Source: an uncultured Lachnospiraceae bacterium (GTDB lineage: Bacteria; Bacillota; Clostridia; Lachnospirales; Lachnospiraceae). Taken from it: 64,000 nt of DNA. Shown here one piece after another: positions 41,577 through 50,925 of this stretch. Numbering within the stretch: the stretch's first letter is position 1; each line of letters opens with the position of its first letter. Under the pieces are notes generated by a model that saw only the letters and a list, made by a program, of their open reading frames with translations, ran no database searches and was not told the DNA's origin. A program made the position numbers and the translations under genes. The DNA lies in contig CAJUSJ010000004.1 of the NCBI GenBank assembly GCA_910588865.1, positions 38,661 to 102,660 of the forward strand. Reading direction: 5' to 3'.

Positions 41577-42737
41577 ATGAAGGTATTGAAAAGAGACAAG
41601 AGAATTTCACGGAGGAAGCGGCTGACCCTTTTTGCCGCGCTGCTCCTGACAATATCCGCATCCCTGTGGGGCTGCCAGAGGGCTCCCGAGAGCGGGACAC
41701 GGTCCTCGTCATCACAGGCAGAGTCCACCCCTCAGCCGGAAACGGATTCCACCCCGGACCAGGAAGTTCCATCGGAGGATGGCGGTGTCTCTGCCCCGGA
41801 CCAGAAGGCCTCATTGGAGGAAGATGGTGTCTCCGCCCCGGGCCAGAAGGCCCCATCGGAGGAGGAGGGCGGCAGCGCCTCCGGACCAGTGGTTTTCTCT
41901 GACTCCTTAGGCCGCCAGGTGACAGTGGACAGCCCAAAACGGGTAGCCGCCATGATCGGAAGCTTCGCGGACATCTGGTGTCTCGCGGGGGGCAAGGACA
42001 GCCTTGTAGCCGCTGCCCACGACACATGGACTTACTTTGATCTGGGTCTGGACCCGTCCGTAGCGGATATAGGCGGCACAAAAGAGCCCAACCTGGAGAT
42101 CCTGACAGCCTCGGACCCGGATTTCATCATTGCCAGCAGCAACACGGACGCTGACGTAAAGCTGCTGGACACCCTGGAATCCATGGGCATGAATGTGGCT
42201 TACTTTCAGGTCAGCAACTTTAAAGAATATCTGGACATGCTGGACATCTGCACCCAGATCACCGGACAGCGGCAGCGTTTTGAGCAGTACGGCCTGGAAA
42301 TCCAGGCTCAGATCGACCGCGCCAGATCCGCTGCCGACGGTTCTTCCCCCACTGTCCTGTATGTCCGGGCCTCCGGCTCCAGCTGCAAGGTGAAGAACAG
42401 CAAAGGCAGCGTGCTGGGAGAGATGCTCGCGGATCTGGGCTGCGTCAACATCGCGGACAGCGGCGACAGCCTTCTGGAGGACTTAAACATGGAGGCTATC
42501 CTGGCCGCTGACCCGGACTTTATCTTTGTGGTACTCCAGGGCGCTGACAAGGAGGCGGTTACGCGGACACTGGAAAAGAATCTGCTGTCCCAGCCCGCCT
42601 GGCAGAGCCTCACCGCGGTAGCGGAAGGCCGCTACCATATCCTGGACGACACCCTGTACAACCTAAAGCCCAACGAGCGCTGGGGGGAGGCTTATGAAGA
42701 GCTGGCCAGGATCCTTTATCCCGGGGCCTTTCCGTGA
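41577..42737 (+). CDS. ABC transporter substrate-binding lipoprotein (BtuF/FhuD type)
   Basis: A 386-aa lipoprotein. The signal peptide ends in a lipobox, LWGC, at residue 33. A low-complexity linker with three 14-residue repeats covers 60-101. The TroA-like helical-backbone domain starts with VVFSDSLGRQVTVDSPKRV near 105, and has PNLEILTASDPDFIIA near 170 and the C-terminal lobe from about 265. Such proteins bind iron-siderophore, haem or cobalamin. No permease or ATPase is adjacent. Its 3' end overlaps the convergent siroheme gene by 22 bases. Confidence 0.8.
   Translation: MKVLKRDKRISRRKRLTLFAALLLTISASLWGCQRAPESGTRSSSSQAESTPQPETDSTPDQEVPSEDGGVSAPDQKASLEEDGVSAPGQKAPSEEEGGSASGPVVFSDSLGRQVTVDSPKRVAAMIGSFADIWCLAGGKDSLVAAAHDTWTYFDLGLDPSVADIGGTKEPNLEILTASDPDFIIASSNTDADVKLLDTLESMGMNVAYFQVSNFKEYLDMLDICTQITGQRQRFEQYGLEIQAQIDRARSAADGSSPTVLYVRASGSSCKVKNSKGSVLGEMLADLGCVNIADSGDSLLEDLNMEAILAADPDFIFVVLQGADKEAVTRTLEKNLLSQPAWQSLTAVAEGRYHILDDTLYNLKPNERWGEAYEELARILYPGAFP
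41754..41879 (+). repeat. Three 42-nt repeats in the lipoprotein linker
   Basis: Each unit encodes 14 residues of the form P(D/G)Q(K/E)..SEE(D/E)G(V/G)SA. The spacing is exact; the units differ by a few substitutions. Confidence 0.65.
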
Positions 42738-44083
42738 GCCAGTCCCACAACCTCCCCTACCACGATCACAGCAGGTGCCTTCACCTGCTTTTTTTTCGTC
42801 TCCTCCGCGATCGTCCCCAGGATCCCTCTTACAAAAGCCGGACATGGGGCATTTCCCCCTGAGATCACCGCCGCCGGAGTCTTTTCATCCCGACCCGCTC
42901 TCACAAGCCTTTGGGCAAGCTTTTCCAGCTGATTCAGCCCCATAAGGAACACAAGGGTCCCTTGGAGTCCCGCTATCTTATCCAGATCCGCCAAAAATCC
43001 GTCCTCTGTATCCGCCGTGTGGGCTGTGACGATGTGGACGCTCTGGCTAACCCCCCGGTACGTCACAGGAATCCCCGCCATGCCGGGGATCCCGATAGCC
43101 GAGGTGATCCCCGGCACCATATGACAGCGGATACCCTCCTTCTCAAGGACCCGGATTTCCTCCCCGCCCCGCCCGAACACAAAGGGATCCCCTCCTTTAA
43201 GGCGCACCACCATTTTCCCCTCCCTGGCCTTGTCTATAAGAATGCCGCAGATCTCCTCCTGGGACATGGAATGCTTGCCATACCGCTTTCCCACATAGAT
43301 CCGCTGAGCCCTCTTTGGAACCTCCCGCAGAAGCTCTTCAGCGATCAGGTCATCGTACACAAGGACTTCACAGGCCCTTAAAAGTCGGAGGCCTCTCACG
43401 GTGATCAGGTCGGCCTGGCCGCACCCGGCTCCCACCAGGTACACCGCGCCCTGGCTCTCTGCCCCATTTTCCCCCCCGTCCTCCCTCAAAAGACTCCAAA
43501 ATTCCTCGTCTGTCAGCCCTCTCCCCATTTTCACACATTGGTCAAACAGTGCCGCGAAAAACCGGGAGCGTTTCTCCTCTTTGCCGATTTTCGCCTTCAC
43601 CACGGGCCGCTTTTCCTCCAGAAATTCCAGAATCCTGCCAAAATTTTCCGGAATGCTCCTCTCAAACCCCTCCCGGATCCTGACAGCGGCGCTGGGGCTG
43701 GCTCCTTCTGTAGAGATCCCCACAGACAGCTTCCCCTTTTTCACCAGGGAAGGAAAGAGAAACCCACATTCATCCCGGTCATCCACCACATTAACCAATA
43801 TCCCCCGCTCCCCGCACAAATCCGCGATCCGATGATTCAGTTCCCTGTCATCGGTAGCCGCGATGACAAAATACTTCCCATCCAGCATCACGGGCATAAA
43901 AGCGCTTTCAAGAAGGCGGATACCCTCTGTGCCCCTGATCTCCTCCCCAAACTCCAGGGCCGCCACCGTCAGTTTGGGCCCATAAGGCAGAAGCTTCTCG
44001 ATCTTCCTCAAAGCCACAGCCCCTCCGCCTACGATCAAACCTTCCTTATCTGATAAATCCACAAAAAACGGAAAATAACTCAC
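42716..44083 (-). CDS. Siroheme synthase-like fusion (precorrin-2 dehydrogenase + uroporphyrinogen-III methyltransferase)
   Basis: A 455-aa fusion. Residues 1-200 are a Met8/SirC-type domain (MSYFPFFVDLSDKEGLIVGGG with the NAD-binding glycines, VDDRDECGFLFPSLVKKG near 100). Residues about 215-450 are a SAM-dependent uroporphyrinogen-III C-methyltransferase (AVYLVGAGCGQADLITVRGLRLL; VVRLKGGDPFVFGRGGEE; GITSAIGIPG; VTYRGVSQ). Together they make precorrin-2 and sirohydrochlorin on the path to siroheme or cobalamin. The ferrochelatase activity may or may not be present. It is convergent with, and overlaps, the lipoprotein gene. Confidence 0.85.
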   Translation of the reverse strand: MSYFPFFVDLSDKEGLIVGGGAVALRKIEKLLPYGPKLTVAALEFGEEIRGTEGIRLLESAFMPVMLDGKYFVIAATDDRELNHRIADLCGERGILVNVVDDRDECGFLFPSLVKKGKLSVGISTEGASPSAAVRIREGFERSIPENFGRILEFLEEKRPVVKAKIGKEEKRSRFFAALFDQCVKMGRGLTDEEFWSLLREDGGENGAESQGAVYLVGAGCGQADLITVRGLRLLRACEVLVYDDLIAEELLREVPKRAQRIYVGKRYGKHSMSQEEICGILIDKAREGKMVVRLKGGDPFVFGRGGEEIRVLEKEGIRCHMVPGITSAIGIPGMAGIPVTYRGVSQSVHIVTAHTADTEDGFLADLDKIAGLQGTLVFLMGLNQLEKLAQRLVRAGRDEKTPAAVISGGNAPCPAFVRGILGTIAEETKKKQVKAPAVIVVGEVVGLAHGKAPG

Positions 44084-44126
44084 AATTTTCCTCCTTGCTC
44101 CCCCCCCAAATTTTTTTAAGAGGGTC

Positions 44127-44155
44127 TTGATTTTAAATCGGAGATGTGGTAGAAT
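44127..44155 (+). promoter_or_regulatory. Promoter of tRNA-Gly
   Basis: TTGATT at 44127-44132, a 17-nt spacer and TAGAAT at 44150-44155; transcription would begin about 25 nt ahead of the tRNA. Confidence 0.65.
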
Positions 44156-44186
44156 AAGTCTGTCGTTAGATAATAATATTTTTTAT

Positions 44187-44258
44187 GCGCGAGTGGCTCA
44201 GTGGTGGAGTATCGCCTTGCCAAGGCGAGGGTCGCGGGTTCGAATCCCGTCTCGCGCT
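44187..44258 (+). tRNA. tRNA-Gly (anticodon GCC)
   Basis: A complete 72-nt cloverleaf: acceptor GCGCGAG/CTCGCGC, anticodon loop TTGCCAA, T-loop GGTTCGAATCC. CCA is not encoded. A T-run follows directly, serving as the terminator end. Confidence 0.95.
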
Positions 44259-44396
44259 TTTTTATTTTCTTTTTTATAAAATCTTCTTACTTCGCGACAG
44301 CTTTCATCCCATGTTATGTCCCAATAGAACAATCCAATCCACATCTTGCCTTGCCCGCGCAAAAAGAAAAAGCCCTGAATACTCAAGGCTCTTCAA

Positions 44397-44482
44397 TGCC
44401 GCAGGCCGGAATCGAACCGGCACGGGAGATTAGTCCCGCAGGATTTTAAGTCCTGTGCGTCTGCCAGTTCCGCCACTGCGGC
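44397..44482 (-). tRNA. tRNA-Leu (anticodon TAA)
   Basis: An 86-nt class II tRNA with acceptor GCCGCAG/CTGCGGC, discriminator A, anticodon loop CTTAAAA and a long variable arm (GGGACTAATCTCCC). CCA is not encoded. Confidence 0.95.
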
Positions 44483-44499
44483 ATATCCTCACAGGAAAA

Positions 44500-44581
44500 T
44501 GGATGGAGATGGATTCGAACCATCGAAGCGTGTCGCAACAGATTTACAGTCTGCCCCCTTTGGCCACTCGGGAACCCATCC
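44500..44581 (-). tRNA. tRNA-Tyr (anticodon GTA)
   Basis: An 82-nt class II tRNA with acceptor GGATGGG/TCCATCC, discriminator A and anticodon GTA (loop CTGTAAA). It lies 17 bases upstream of tRNA-Leu on the same strand, so the two form one transcript convergent with tRNA-Gly. Confidence 0.95.
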
Positions 44582-44628
44582 ACAAACTTTAAAAAGCCAT
44601 TTTAGAATATCACAGACCGGCAAAAAAA

Positions 44629-46692
44629 TCAAGACCTTTTGTTGGAAATCAGCAAAATCGAGCTGTATTTTTCCAGTTTCAGAGTCAGCACCCCATCTAC
44701 AGCGTAATAGTGCGCGGGCCCTGTCCGGTAGCCGGATTCACTGGTGGACATGACCCGAACCATCCGGTCCTCATCCTCAATACCGATCTCCCACACAGGT
44801 ATCTTAAGCTCCCGCTCCTTATCGTCATTGTTCACAGCCACAACACACCGGTTATCCTTCAGAAAGCGGCCGTAGCTGATCACCTGGTATTCCGCTAAAA
44901 GCCGCTTCAAGGAACCTCTCCTCAGGGCAGGATAATATTTGTGCAGGGCGATCATGAACTTGTGGAACTCAATAAGCTCTCTGTCCTCTCTTCCCCAGGG
45001 ATAGGTGCGGCGGTTGTCCGGGTCCGTCCAGCCGCACAGACCTGTCTCATCTCCGTAGTACACCGTAGGCGCTCCCGGCCATGTCATCTGGATCAGCACC
45101 GCCTCCCGGAACACCGCCGGATTGACTCCCCGATTTGCCGCCTCAGGGCCAGCGGTGCCGATACGGCCCACGGTCCGGTTGGTCCTTGTCATAAAACGGC
45201 TGTGATCATGGTTGGACAGCTCATTCATGGATGTATTCACGGACTGGGTCTGCATACGGCTCATGTGATAGAACATGGAGTGGAAAAAAGAGTCACCGTT
45301 TCCGTACAGGTTCTGATTATACTCGTCACTGTGCTTCTCCATGCCTGTCAAAAACCATGTGACCGGCTCCATAAAGGCATCATAATTCATGATGGTGTCC
45401 CACTGATCCCCCTCAAGCCAGCTTACCGGGTCCCCGTAGTGCTCCGCCAGGATAATGGCATTGGGGTTGGCCCCCTTCACGGCCTTGCGGAAATCCCTCC
45501 AGAACTGATGGTTAAACTCGCTGGTGTGCCCCAGATCCGCGGCCACGTCAAGACGCCAGCCGTCTACATTGTAAGGCGGGGAGACCCATTTTTCCGCGAT
45601 ATCCATAATATACTGGTACAGCTTGGGAGACCCCTCATAATTCAGCTTCGGCAGGGTGTCATGGCCCCACCAGCCGTCGTATTTGTCATTGTAAGGCCAG
45701 TTGGACTGGTCAAGAAACTTAAAAAAGGTATGGTAGGGACTGTCTTCCGACACATAGGCTCCCGGCTCATAAGACCCCATCCCCTGGTAGATCCGCTCCC
45801 TGTCCATCCATTTGTTAAAAGAACCGCAGTGGTTGAACACCCCGTCCATAATAACCTTCATCCCCCGCCTGTGGACCTCCTCCACAAACCGGGCAAAAAA
45901 TAAGTTGCTGGCCTCCAGATTCTCCGGGTCCGCGGACCGGATCTGATACTTGGTAGCCTGGCTGTTGTCCATGGCCCCCTCGTGGACCAGACTGCCGCCA
46001 TCCTTTACGATCTTGCCGTAATGGGGGTCAATATGGTCATAATCCTGGGTGTCATACTTGTGGTTTGAGGGGGACACGAACATGGGATTAAAATACAGCA
46101 CCTCAATGCCCAGCTCCTGGAGATAATCCAGCTTATCCCAAACCCCCTGAAGGTCGCCGCCGTAAAAGCAGCCCACATCCATAGTGGAAGGGTTCTGCTC
46201 CCAGTTCTTTACCTTATATACCGGCCTCCCGATATACACGTACTCTAAGTCCTCCACGTCATTGTCCGTGTCGCCGTTATAAAACCGGTCCACAAAAATC
46301 TGGTACATGACCACGCCTTTTGCCCACTGGGGCACATGAAAGCCTGGCGTAATCTTATAGTCAAAACAGCTCTCCGCTTCCGCGCGCGCTCCCAGCCGGT
46401 TGTAAAAACAGCACTCCTCCCCCTTTACCACCCGAAAATGATATCTCATCTGATGTGCCGCCACGGTTGTCTTATATTCATAATAGTCAAATAATCCATC
46501 TGTTCCTGTCTTTATAAGAGGCTTCTCTTCCTGCCCCTCTTCCTGGTAATATACATTATCTACATTGTCCTTGGCAGTTCTGAAACGAATCCTTACCACC
46601 TGCCCCTCATCGGGCTCTGCCGGAATCCGGAATTCCTCATTCTCGTCACTGAACAGGGCCTGTCTGATGATACTTTGGTCTTCCAATCTCAT
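44629..46692 (-). CDS. Glycoside hydrolase family 13 (neopullulanase/α-amylase-like)
   Basis: A 687-aa α-glucan hydrolase. The N-terminal β domain (about 1-125) resembles the N-domain of neopullulanase/cyclomaltodextrinase. The (β/α)8 barrel carries the conserved GH13 regions: DGVFNHCG near 285, GWRLDVAADLG (nucleophile Asp) near 385, ILAEHYGD (acid/base Glu) near 425 and NHDHSRF near 510. No signal peptide, so it acts on imported maltodextrins. The start at 46692 has GGAAAG upstream; 46716 is an alternative. Confidence 0.85.
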   Translation of the reverse strand: MRLEDQSIIRQALFSDENEEFRIPAEPDEGQVVRIRFRTAKDNVDNVYYQEEGQEEKPLIKTGTDGLFDYYEYKTTVAAHQMRYHFRVVKGEECCFYNRLGARAEAESCFDYKITPGFHVPQWAKGVVMYQIFVDRFYNGDTDNDVEDLEYVYIGRPVYKVKNWEQNPSTMDVGCFYGGDLQGVWDKLDYLQELGIEVLYFNPMFVSPSNHKYDTQDYDHIDPHYGKIVKDGGSLVHEGAMDNSQATKYQIRSADPENLEASNLFFARFVEEVHRRGMKVIMDGVFNHCGSFNKWMDRERIYQGMGSYEPGAYVSEDSPYHTFFKFLDQSNWPYNDKYDGWWGHDTLPKLNYEGSPKLYQYIMDIAEKWVSPPYNVDGWRLDVAADLGHTSEFNHQFWRDFRKAVKGANPNAIILAEHYGDPVSWLEGDQWDTIMNYDAFMEPVTWFLTGMEKHSDEYNQNLYGNGDSFFHSMFYHMSRMQTQSVNTSMNELSNHDHSRFMTRTNRTVGRIGTAGPEAANRGVNPAVFREAVLIQMTWPGAPTVYYGDETGLCGWTDPDNRRTYPWGREDRELIEFHKFMIALHKYYPALRRGSLKRLLAEYQVISYGRFLKDNRCVVAVNNDDKERELKIPVWEIGIEDEDRMVRVMSTSESGYRTGPAHYYAVDGVLTLKLEKYSSILLISNKRS

Positions 46693-46853
46693 TATACCGC
46701 TTTCCTTCCCAAACATGAACGATCGCGTATTTTTACACGTTCTTTTATTTTAAATGATTCCCGCTGATTATACAACCATAAAATCTAATGAAAAATAGCA
46801 TTTTTTATCTCATATGTGCACTAAACTTATCCATTCTCCTGCCTGCGGACAGT

Positions 46854-46883
46854 AAAAGAGCCAGCGGGGTAGCTGGCTCTTTT
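46854..46883. terminator. Bidirectional terminator after ftsH
   Basis: AAAAGAGCCAGC and GCTGGCTCTTTT pair across a 6-nt loop. It lies in the 350-nt gap between ftsH (stop 47045) and the GH13 start (46692). Nothing else with coding or RNA character was seen in that gap, which is AT-rich. Confidence 0.8.
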
Positions 46884-47044
46884 AGGAGAAGGTATTTCGT
46901 TTCTTATGGGGTGTAGCAAAAACTATATAATGTATTGGGGGGGTTACGTCTATTATAATAGCATAGACCTAATAAAAATCCAAGAACCAGTCTGCACAAA
47001 GTTGCCAAAATTGATCTTATTATTTTGTGCAATATATCCATATA

Positions 47045-48850
47045 TTAGAACATTTGTTCGAATTCCGCCTGGCCCACCTTTTCTTTTTCCAGTAAAACCT
47101 CTGTACAGCGGTGCAGAACGTACTCGTGCTCCCGGATCATGGCCCTTGCTTTCTCATAGCACTCATCAATGATCCGCTTCACCTCGCTGTCAATAGAGGC
47201 AGCCACATCATCCCCATAACTCTTGGTATGACCGATCTCCCTGCCGATGAACACCTCGTCGCCCTCGGTCTCATAGTTGATCATGCCTACTTTATCGGAC
47301 ATGCCGTATTTCACCACCATGGACCTCGCGATGGCGGTGGCCTGTTTGATATCCTGGGAAGCCCCGGTGGTGATATCGTCCAGGATCAGCTCCTCCGCGA
47401 TCCTGCCGCCCAAAGACACCATGATGGTCTGAAGCATCTTGCCTTTGGTGTTGAACATCTCGTCCTTCTCCGGCAGGGGCATAGTATAGCCTGCCGCGCC
47501 GCTTCCCGTGGGAATGATCGAAATGGTGTGCACAGGCCCCACATCCGGGAGAAGATGGAACAATATAGCGTGGCCTGCCTCGTGGTAGGCTGTAACCCTC
47601 TTCTCCTTGTCGCTGATCACCCGGCTGCGCTTCTCTGTGCCGATTCCCACCCGGATAAAGGACCGGTCGATATCATTCTGGCGCACATAACTTCTTCCCT
47701 CTTTTGCCGCCAGGATGGCGGACTCGTTTAAAAGGCTTTCTAAGTCAGCTCCCGTAAATCCGGCGGTGGTCCTGGCCACCCTCTCCAGATCCACGTCGTC
47801 TCCCAGAGGCTTATCCTGGGCGTGAACCCTTAAGATCTCCTCCCGTCCCTTCACGTCAGGCCTTCCCACAACGATCTTCCTGTCAAAACGCCCCGGGCGC
47901 AGGATAGCGGGATCCAGGATATCCACCCGGTTAGTGGCCGCCAGCACAATGATCCCCTCGTTAACCCCAAAGCCATCCATCTCCACAAGAAGTTGGTTTA
48001 AGGTCTGTTCCCTCTCGTCGTGTCCGCCTCCCAGTCCGGTTCCTCTCTGCCTGGCCACCGCGTCGATCTCGTCGATAAACACGATGCAGGGCGCGTTTTT
48101 CTTGGCCTCCTCAAACAGATCCCTGACCCTGGAAGCGCCGACACCTACAAACATCTCCACAAAATCAGAGCCTGAAATGCTGAAAAAGGGCACTCCTGAT
48201 TCACCGGCCACTGCCTTGGCAAGCAAGGTTTTTCCTGTTCCCGGAGGTCCCACCAGAAGGATTCCCTTGGGAATTCTGGCTCCCACCCCCGTATATTTCT
48301 GAGGATTCCTGAGAAAATCCACCAGCTCCTCCAGGTCCTCCTTCTCTTCCCGCAGGCCTGCTACCTTTTTAAAATTGTACTTGCTGGCATCCCTGCTGAG
48401 CCGGGCCCGGCTTTTGCCGAAATTCATCATCTTGGCGTTGGCACCCCCTCCGGCCGCCCTGGCGTTCATCATCATGAATACCACAACCAGAACAATGCCT
48501 GACAGGACCACGGGCAGGATAATGGACAGAAGGTAGCTCTCCTGGGGCACTCCTCCCATGGTGCAGGGGATCCCCAGCCCCATGAGATAATCCTGCTCCT
48601 CCTTCACGTCAGCCACATAGATCAGGAGCTGATCCCCCTGGCTGGTGGTCAAAATAAGCTCTCCCGTGGGGGTCTCCTTGTTGGGCCGGATCAGCACGGA
48701 CCGGATCTCGCCTCCCTCTGCCGCCCGCATGTACTCCTGCTGGGTCAGGCTCTCGTCACTCATGTTTCCTGAGATGCGGAACACCAGGGCCATGACGATC
48801 ATCATGACCAGCAACAGCCCCAGACCGCTTATAGATTGTCGTTGTCTCAA
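47045..48850 (-). CDS. ftsH: ATP-dependent zinc metalloprotease FtsH
   Basis: A 601-aa membrane-anchored AAA protease that degrades misfolded and regulatory membrane proteins. There are two membrane helices (near 10-28 and 108-128), Walker A GPPGTGKT near 205, Walker [11 protein letters not shown] near 260, the SRH region (ILRPGRFDR) near 315 and the zinc site HEAGH near 420. The C-terminal tail is short compared with many homologues. It follows hpt in the conserved tilS-hpt-ftsH order, with a GC-rich hairpin between. Confidence 0.95.
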   Translation of the reverse strand: MRQRQSISGLGLLLVMMIVMALVFRISGNMSDESLTQQEYMRAAEGGEIRSVLIRPNKETPTGELILTTSQGDQLLIYVADVKEEQDYLMGLGIPCTMGGVPQESYLLSIILPVVLSGIVLVVVFMMMNARAAGGGANAKMMNFGKSRARLSRDASKYNFKKVAGLREEKEDLEELVDFLRNPQKYTGVGARIPKGILLVGPPGTGKTLLAKAVAGESGVPFFSISGSDFVEMFVGVGASRVRDLFEEAKKNAPCIVFIDEIDAVARQRGTGLGGGHDEREQTLNQLLVEMDGFGVNEGIIVLAATNRVDILDPAILRPGRFDRKIVVGRPDVKGREEILRVHAQDKPLGDDVDLERVARTTAGFTGADLESLLNESAILAAKEGRSYVRQNDIDRSFIRVGIGTEKRSRVISDKEKRVTAYHEAGHAILFHLLPDVGPVHTISIIPTGSGAAGYTMPLPEKDEMFNTKGKMLQTIMVSLGGRIAEELILDDITTGASQDIKQATAIARSMVVKYGMSDKVGMINYETEGDEVFIGREIGHTKSYGDDVAASIDSEVKRIIDECYEKARAMIREHEYVLHRCTEVLLEKEKVGQAEFEQMF

Positions 48851-48911
48851 CTAACTGCCTCCTTACATTAAAAGTTCATCGCCGTCAGGCGATCTAAATT
48901 CAGGTATGTCA

Positions 48912-48964
48912 AACGCGCCCGCCAGATCTTCATGGGACGGTGACGCGTCGCTGGCCGGGCGCGT
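48912..48964. terminator. GC-rich stem-loop between hpt and ftsH
   Basis: ACGCGCCCGCCAG and CTGGCCGGGCGCGT pair with one bulge around a loop of about 25 nt. No U-run is present, so it is more likely an mRNA processing or stability hairpin that could uncouple ftsH from hpt. Confidence 0.5.
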
Positions 48965-48970
48965 GAAGGC

Positions 48971-49495
48971 TTACTGTTCTACTACCCCAATATATGGTAG
49001 ATTTCTGTATTTCTGATCATAATCCAGGCCATAGCCCACAACAAATTCGTCAGGTATGGTAAAACATGTGTAGTCCACCTTCACCTGTTTCTTCACCCGG
49101 CGTTCCGGCTTGTCGAGAAGCGTGCACAGGCGGATATCCGCGGGCCCCCTCTTGGCCAGGATCTCCATCAGGTACGACAGAGTCCTTCCGGAGTCGATGA
49201 TGTCCTCCACGATCAGCACATGCTTTCCCTCCAGAGGTTCATCCAAATCCTTGATGATCTTCACCACGCCGCTGGACGTGGTCCCCGCGCCGTAGCTGGA
49301 CACGGACATAAAGTCAAGGGAAACCGGCACCGCCAGCCTCTTGGCCAGTTCGCATGTAAAAAATACCCCGCCTTTGAGGATACAGATCAGATGTACTTCT
49401 TTTCCCTCATAATCCCGGCTGATCAAAGCGGCAACCTCATTGATCCTCTTATTCACGTCTTCTTCCGAAATCAAGACCCGAATCTTATCTGTCAT
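48971..49495 (-). CDS. hpt: Hypoxanthine phosphoribosyltransferase
   Basis: A 174-aa purine-salvage enzyme making IMP or GMP from hypoxanthine or guanine and PRPP. The PRPP-binding motif VLIVEDIIDSGRTL is near residue 93. The start at 49495 is the ATG preceded by GGAGGAAAGG; it overlaps the tilS stop by 11 bases. The tilS-hpt-ftsH order is conserved in Firmicutes. Confidence 0.95.
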   Translation of the reverse strand: MTDKIRVLISEEDVNKRINEVAALISRDYEGKEVHLICILKGGVFFTCELAKRLAVPVSLDFMSVSSYGAGTTSSGVVKIIKDLDEPLEGKHVLIVEDIIDSGRTLSYLMEILAKRGPADIRLCTLLDKPERRVKKQVKVDYTCFTIPDEFVVGYGLDYDQKYRNLPYIGVVEQ

Positions 49496-50876
49496 GTTCC
49501 TTTCCTCCATCCATACTCACTTGTAAGATTTGTCTTGTGGCATCTGTCACTTTGTAAAACTCACTGATCCGGCGGCCCACAATCCAGAGCACATGCTTCC
49601 CTTCTGTCACAAGCAGGATCCGGTCCCGCTGTGTCCGCGGGATCTTCTCGTCTATCATAAAAGCTTTTACGGTCTTTTTCTTTCCGTCTTTTAAAACAAA
49701 GTAATCCCCTGGCCTTCTGGTCCTCACAGATACCGTACCCTTTATTTTATCATAATCAAACCATTTCGTATACTTATTTTCCGGAATTTTCTGGTGTTTT
49801 TCCCTCAGAATTTCTGATGGAAAGCATTCCGCGGTGAAAAGTGGGCAGGAAAACAAGTCCTCCCAGGCCCTTTTCTCTTCCAGAGCCTCCTCCTCTTCTG
49901 CCTGTTCGATCCACACCACATCATACTCTCTTCTTGCCCTCAGCCCGCGGGGAAGGTCCACGCTCCTTCCTGTCCCCTTCTGGGCCAGGTCAAGAATTCC
50001 GGCCACATGGGCTGATGTGATGTCCTTCCTGGCACCTGTCAGCTCCCCCATGATCTTCATAACCACATACCCTTTTAAAATATCCGGAAATCCCGCCAGG
50101 GCCTCTGCCCGGATACCCCGCTGCCCCTTAAAGCTCCCTTCTATCCTGTTGTCCCGCCAAAGCCGGTCCGCCTCCTGGTCAAAATATCGCTCTGCCTCCA
50201 AAAGTCTCTTTCCCGTCTCCGCGATATGTGCCACCGCTCCGGGATTGATCTCCCGGCAGACCATGGGGATCACCATGGAGCGCAGCTTATTTCTTGTATA
50301 TTCCATGGAGGCGTTGGTGGAGTCTGTACAGTAGGAGATTCCCCTCTCTTCCAGATAGTCAAGAATCTGACGCCGGCTGGCCCACAGCAGGGGGCGAATG
50401 ATCTTTCCTCTCACAGGCTCCATGCCTCCCAGCCCTTTGATACCGCTGCCCCGGAACAGGTTGTGGAGAATGGTCTCGGCCTGATCCTCCATGTGGTGGG
50501 CAACCGCGATCCTCCGGGCCCCTGTCCGCTCTGCCTCCTGGTCAAAGATTTGGTACCTCAGCTCCCGGCCCGCCTCCTCCACCCCCATGCCCCATTTTCT
50601 GGCATAGGCGGCCGCGTCCGTGTGAACTACAAGACAGGGAACTTCCCACATAGCCGAAAGTCCCCTGACATATTCCTCATCCCGGTCCGCCTCCTGACCC
50701 CTTAATCCGTGGTGGACATGGACCGCGAAAATATCAAATTCCAGTATTTTTTTCAGAGCCACCAGAAGATGGAGCATGCAGACAGAATCCGCGCCTCCCG
50801 ACACCGCCGCGATGACCCGGTCCCCCTTGTCTATCATCTGATTTTCTCTAATAAACGCTTCCTCTTCTTTGCGCAT
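49485..50876 (-). CDS. tilS: tRNA(Ile)-lysidine synthetase TilS
   Basis: A 463-aa enzyme that modifies the C34 of the minor tRNA-Ile so that it reads AUA codons. The ATP-binding PP-loop SGGADSVCML is near residue 26, followed by HVHHGLRG and AHHMEDQAETILHNLFRGSG near 60 and 130. The C-terminal TilS domain (VRTRRPGDYF...) is near 385. The ATG at 50876 has AGGTG suitably spaced; 50885 is an alternative. Downstream it overlaps hpt. Confidence 0.93.
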   Translation of the reverse strand: MRKEEEAFIRENQMIDKGDRVIAAVSGGADSVCMLHLLVALKKILEFDIFAVHVHHGLRGQEADRDEEYVRGLSAMWEVPCLVVHTDAAAYARKWGMGVEEAGRELRYQIFDQEAERTGARRIAVAHHMEDQAETILHNLFRGSGIKGLGGMEPVRGKIIRPLLWASRRQILDYLEERGISYCTDSTNASMEYTRNKLRSMVIPMVCREINPGAVAHIAETGKRLLEAERYFDQEADRLWRDNRIEGSFKGQRGIRAEALAGFPDILKGYVVMKIMGELTGARKDITSAHVAGILDLAQKGTGRSVDLPRGLRARREYDVVWIEQAEEEEALEEKRAWEDLFSCPLFTAECFPSEILREKHQKIPENKYTKWFDYDKIKGTVSVRTRRPGDYFVLKDGKKKTVKAFMIDEKIPRTQRDRILLVTEGKHVLWIVGRRISEFYKVTDATRQILQVSMDGGKEHDR

Positions 50877-50925
50877 GTCATTCACCTGCTTCTTTTGTCT
50901 TTGCCTGTTTTTTCCCCGGAGCGCC

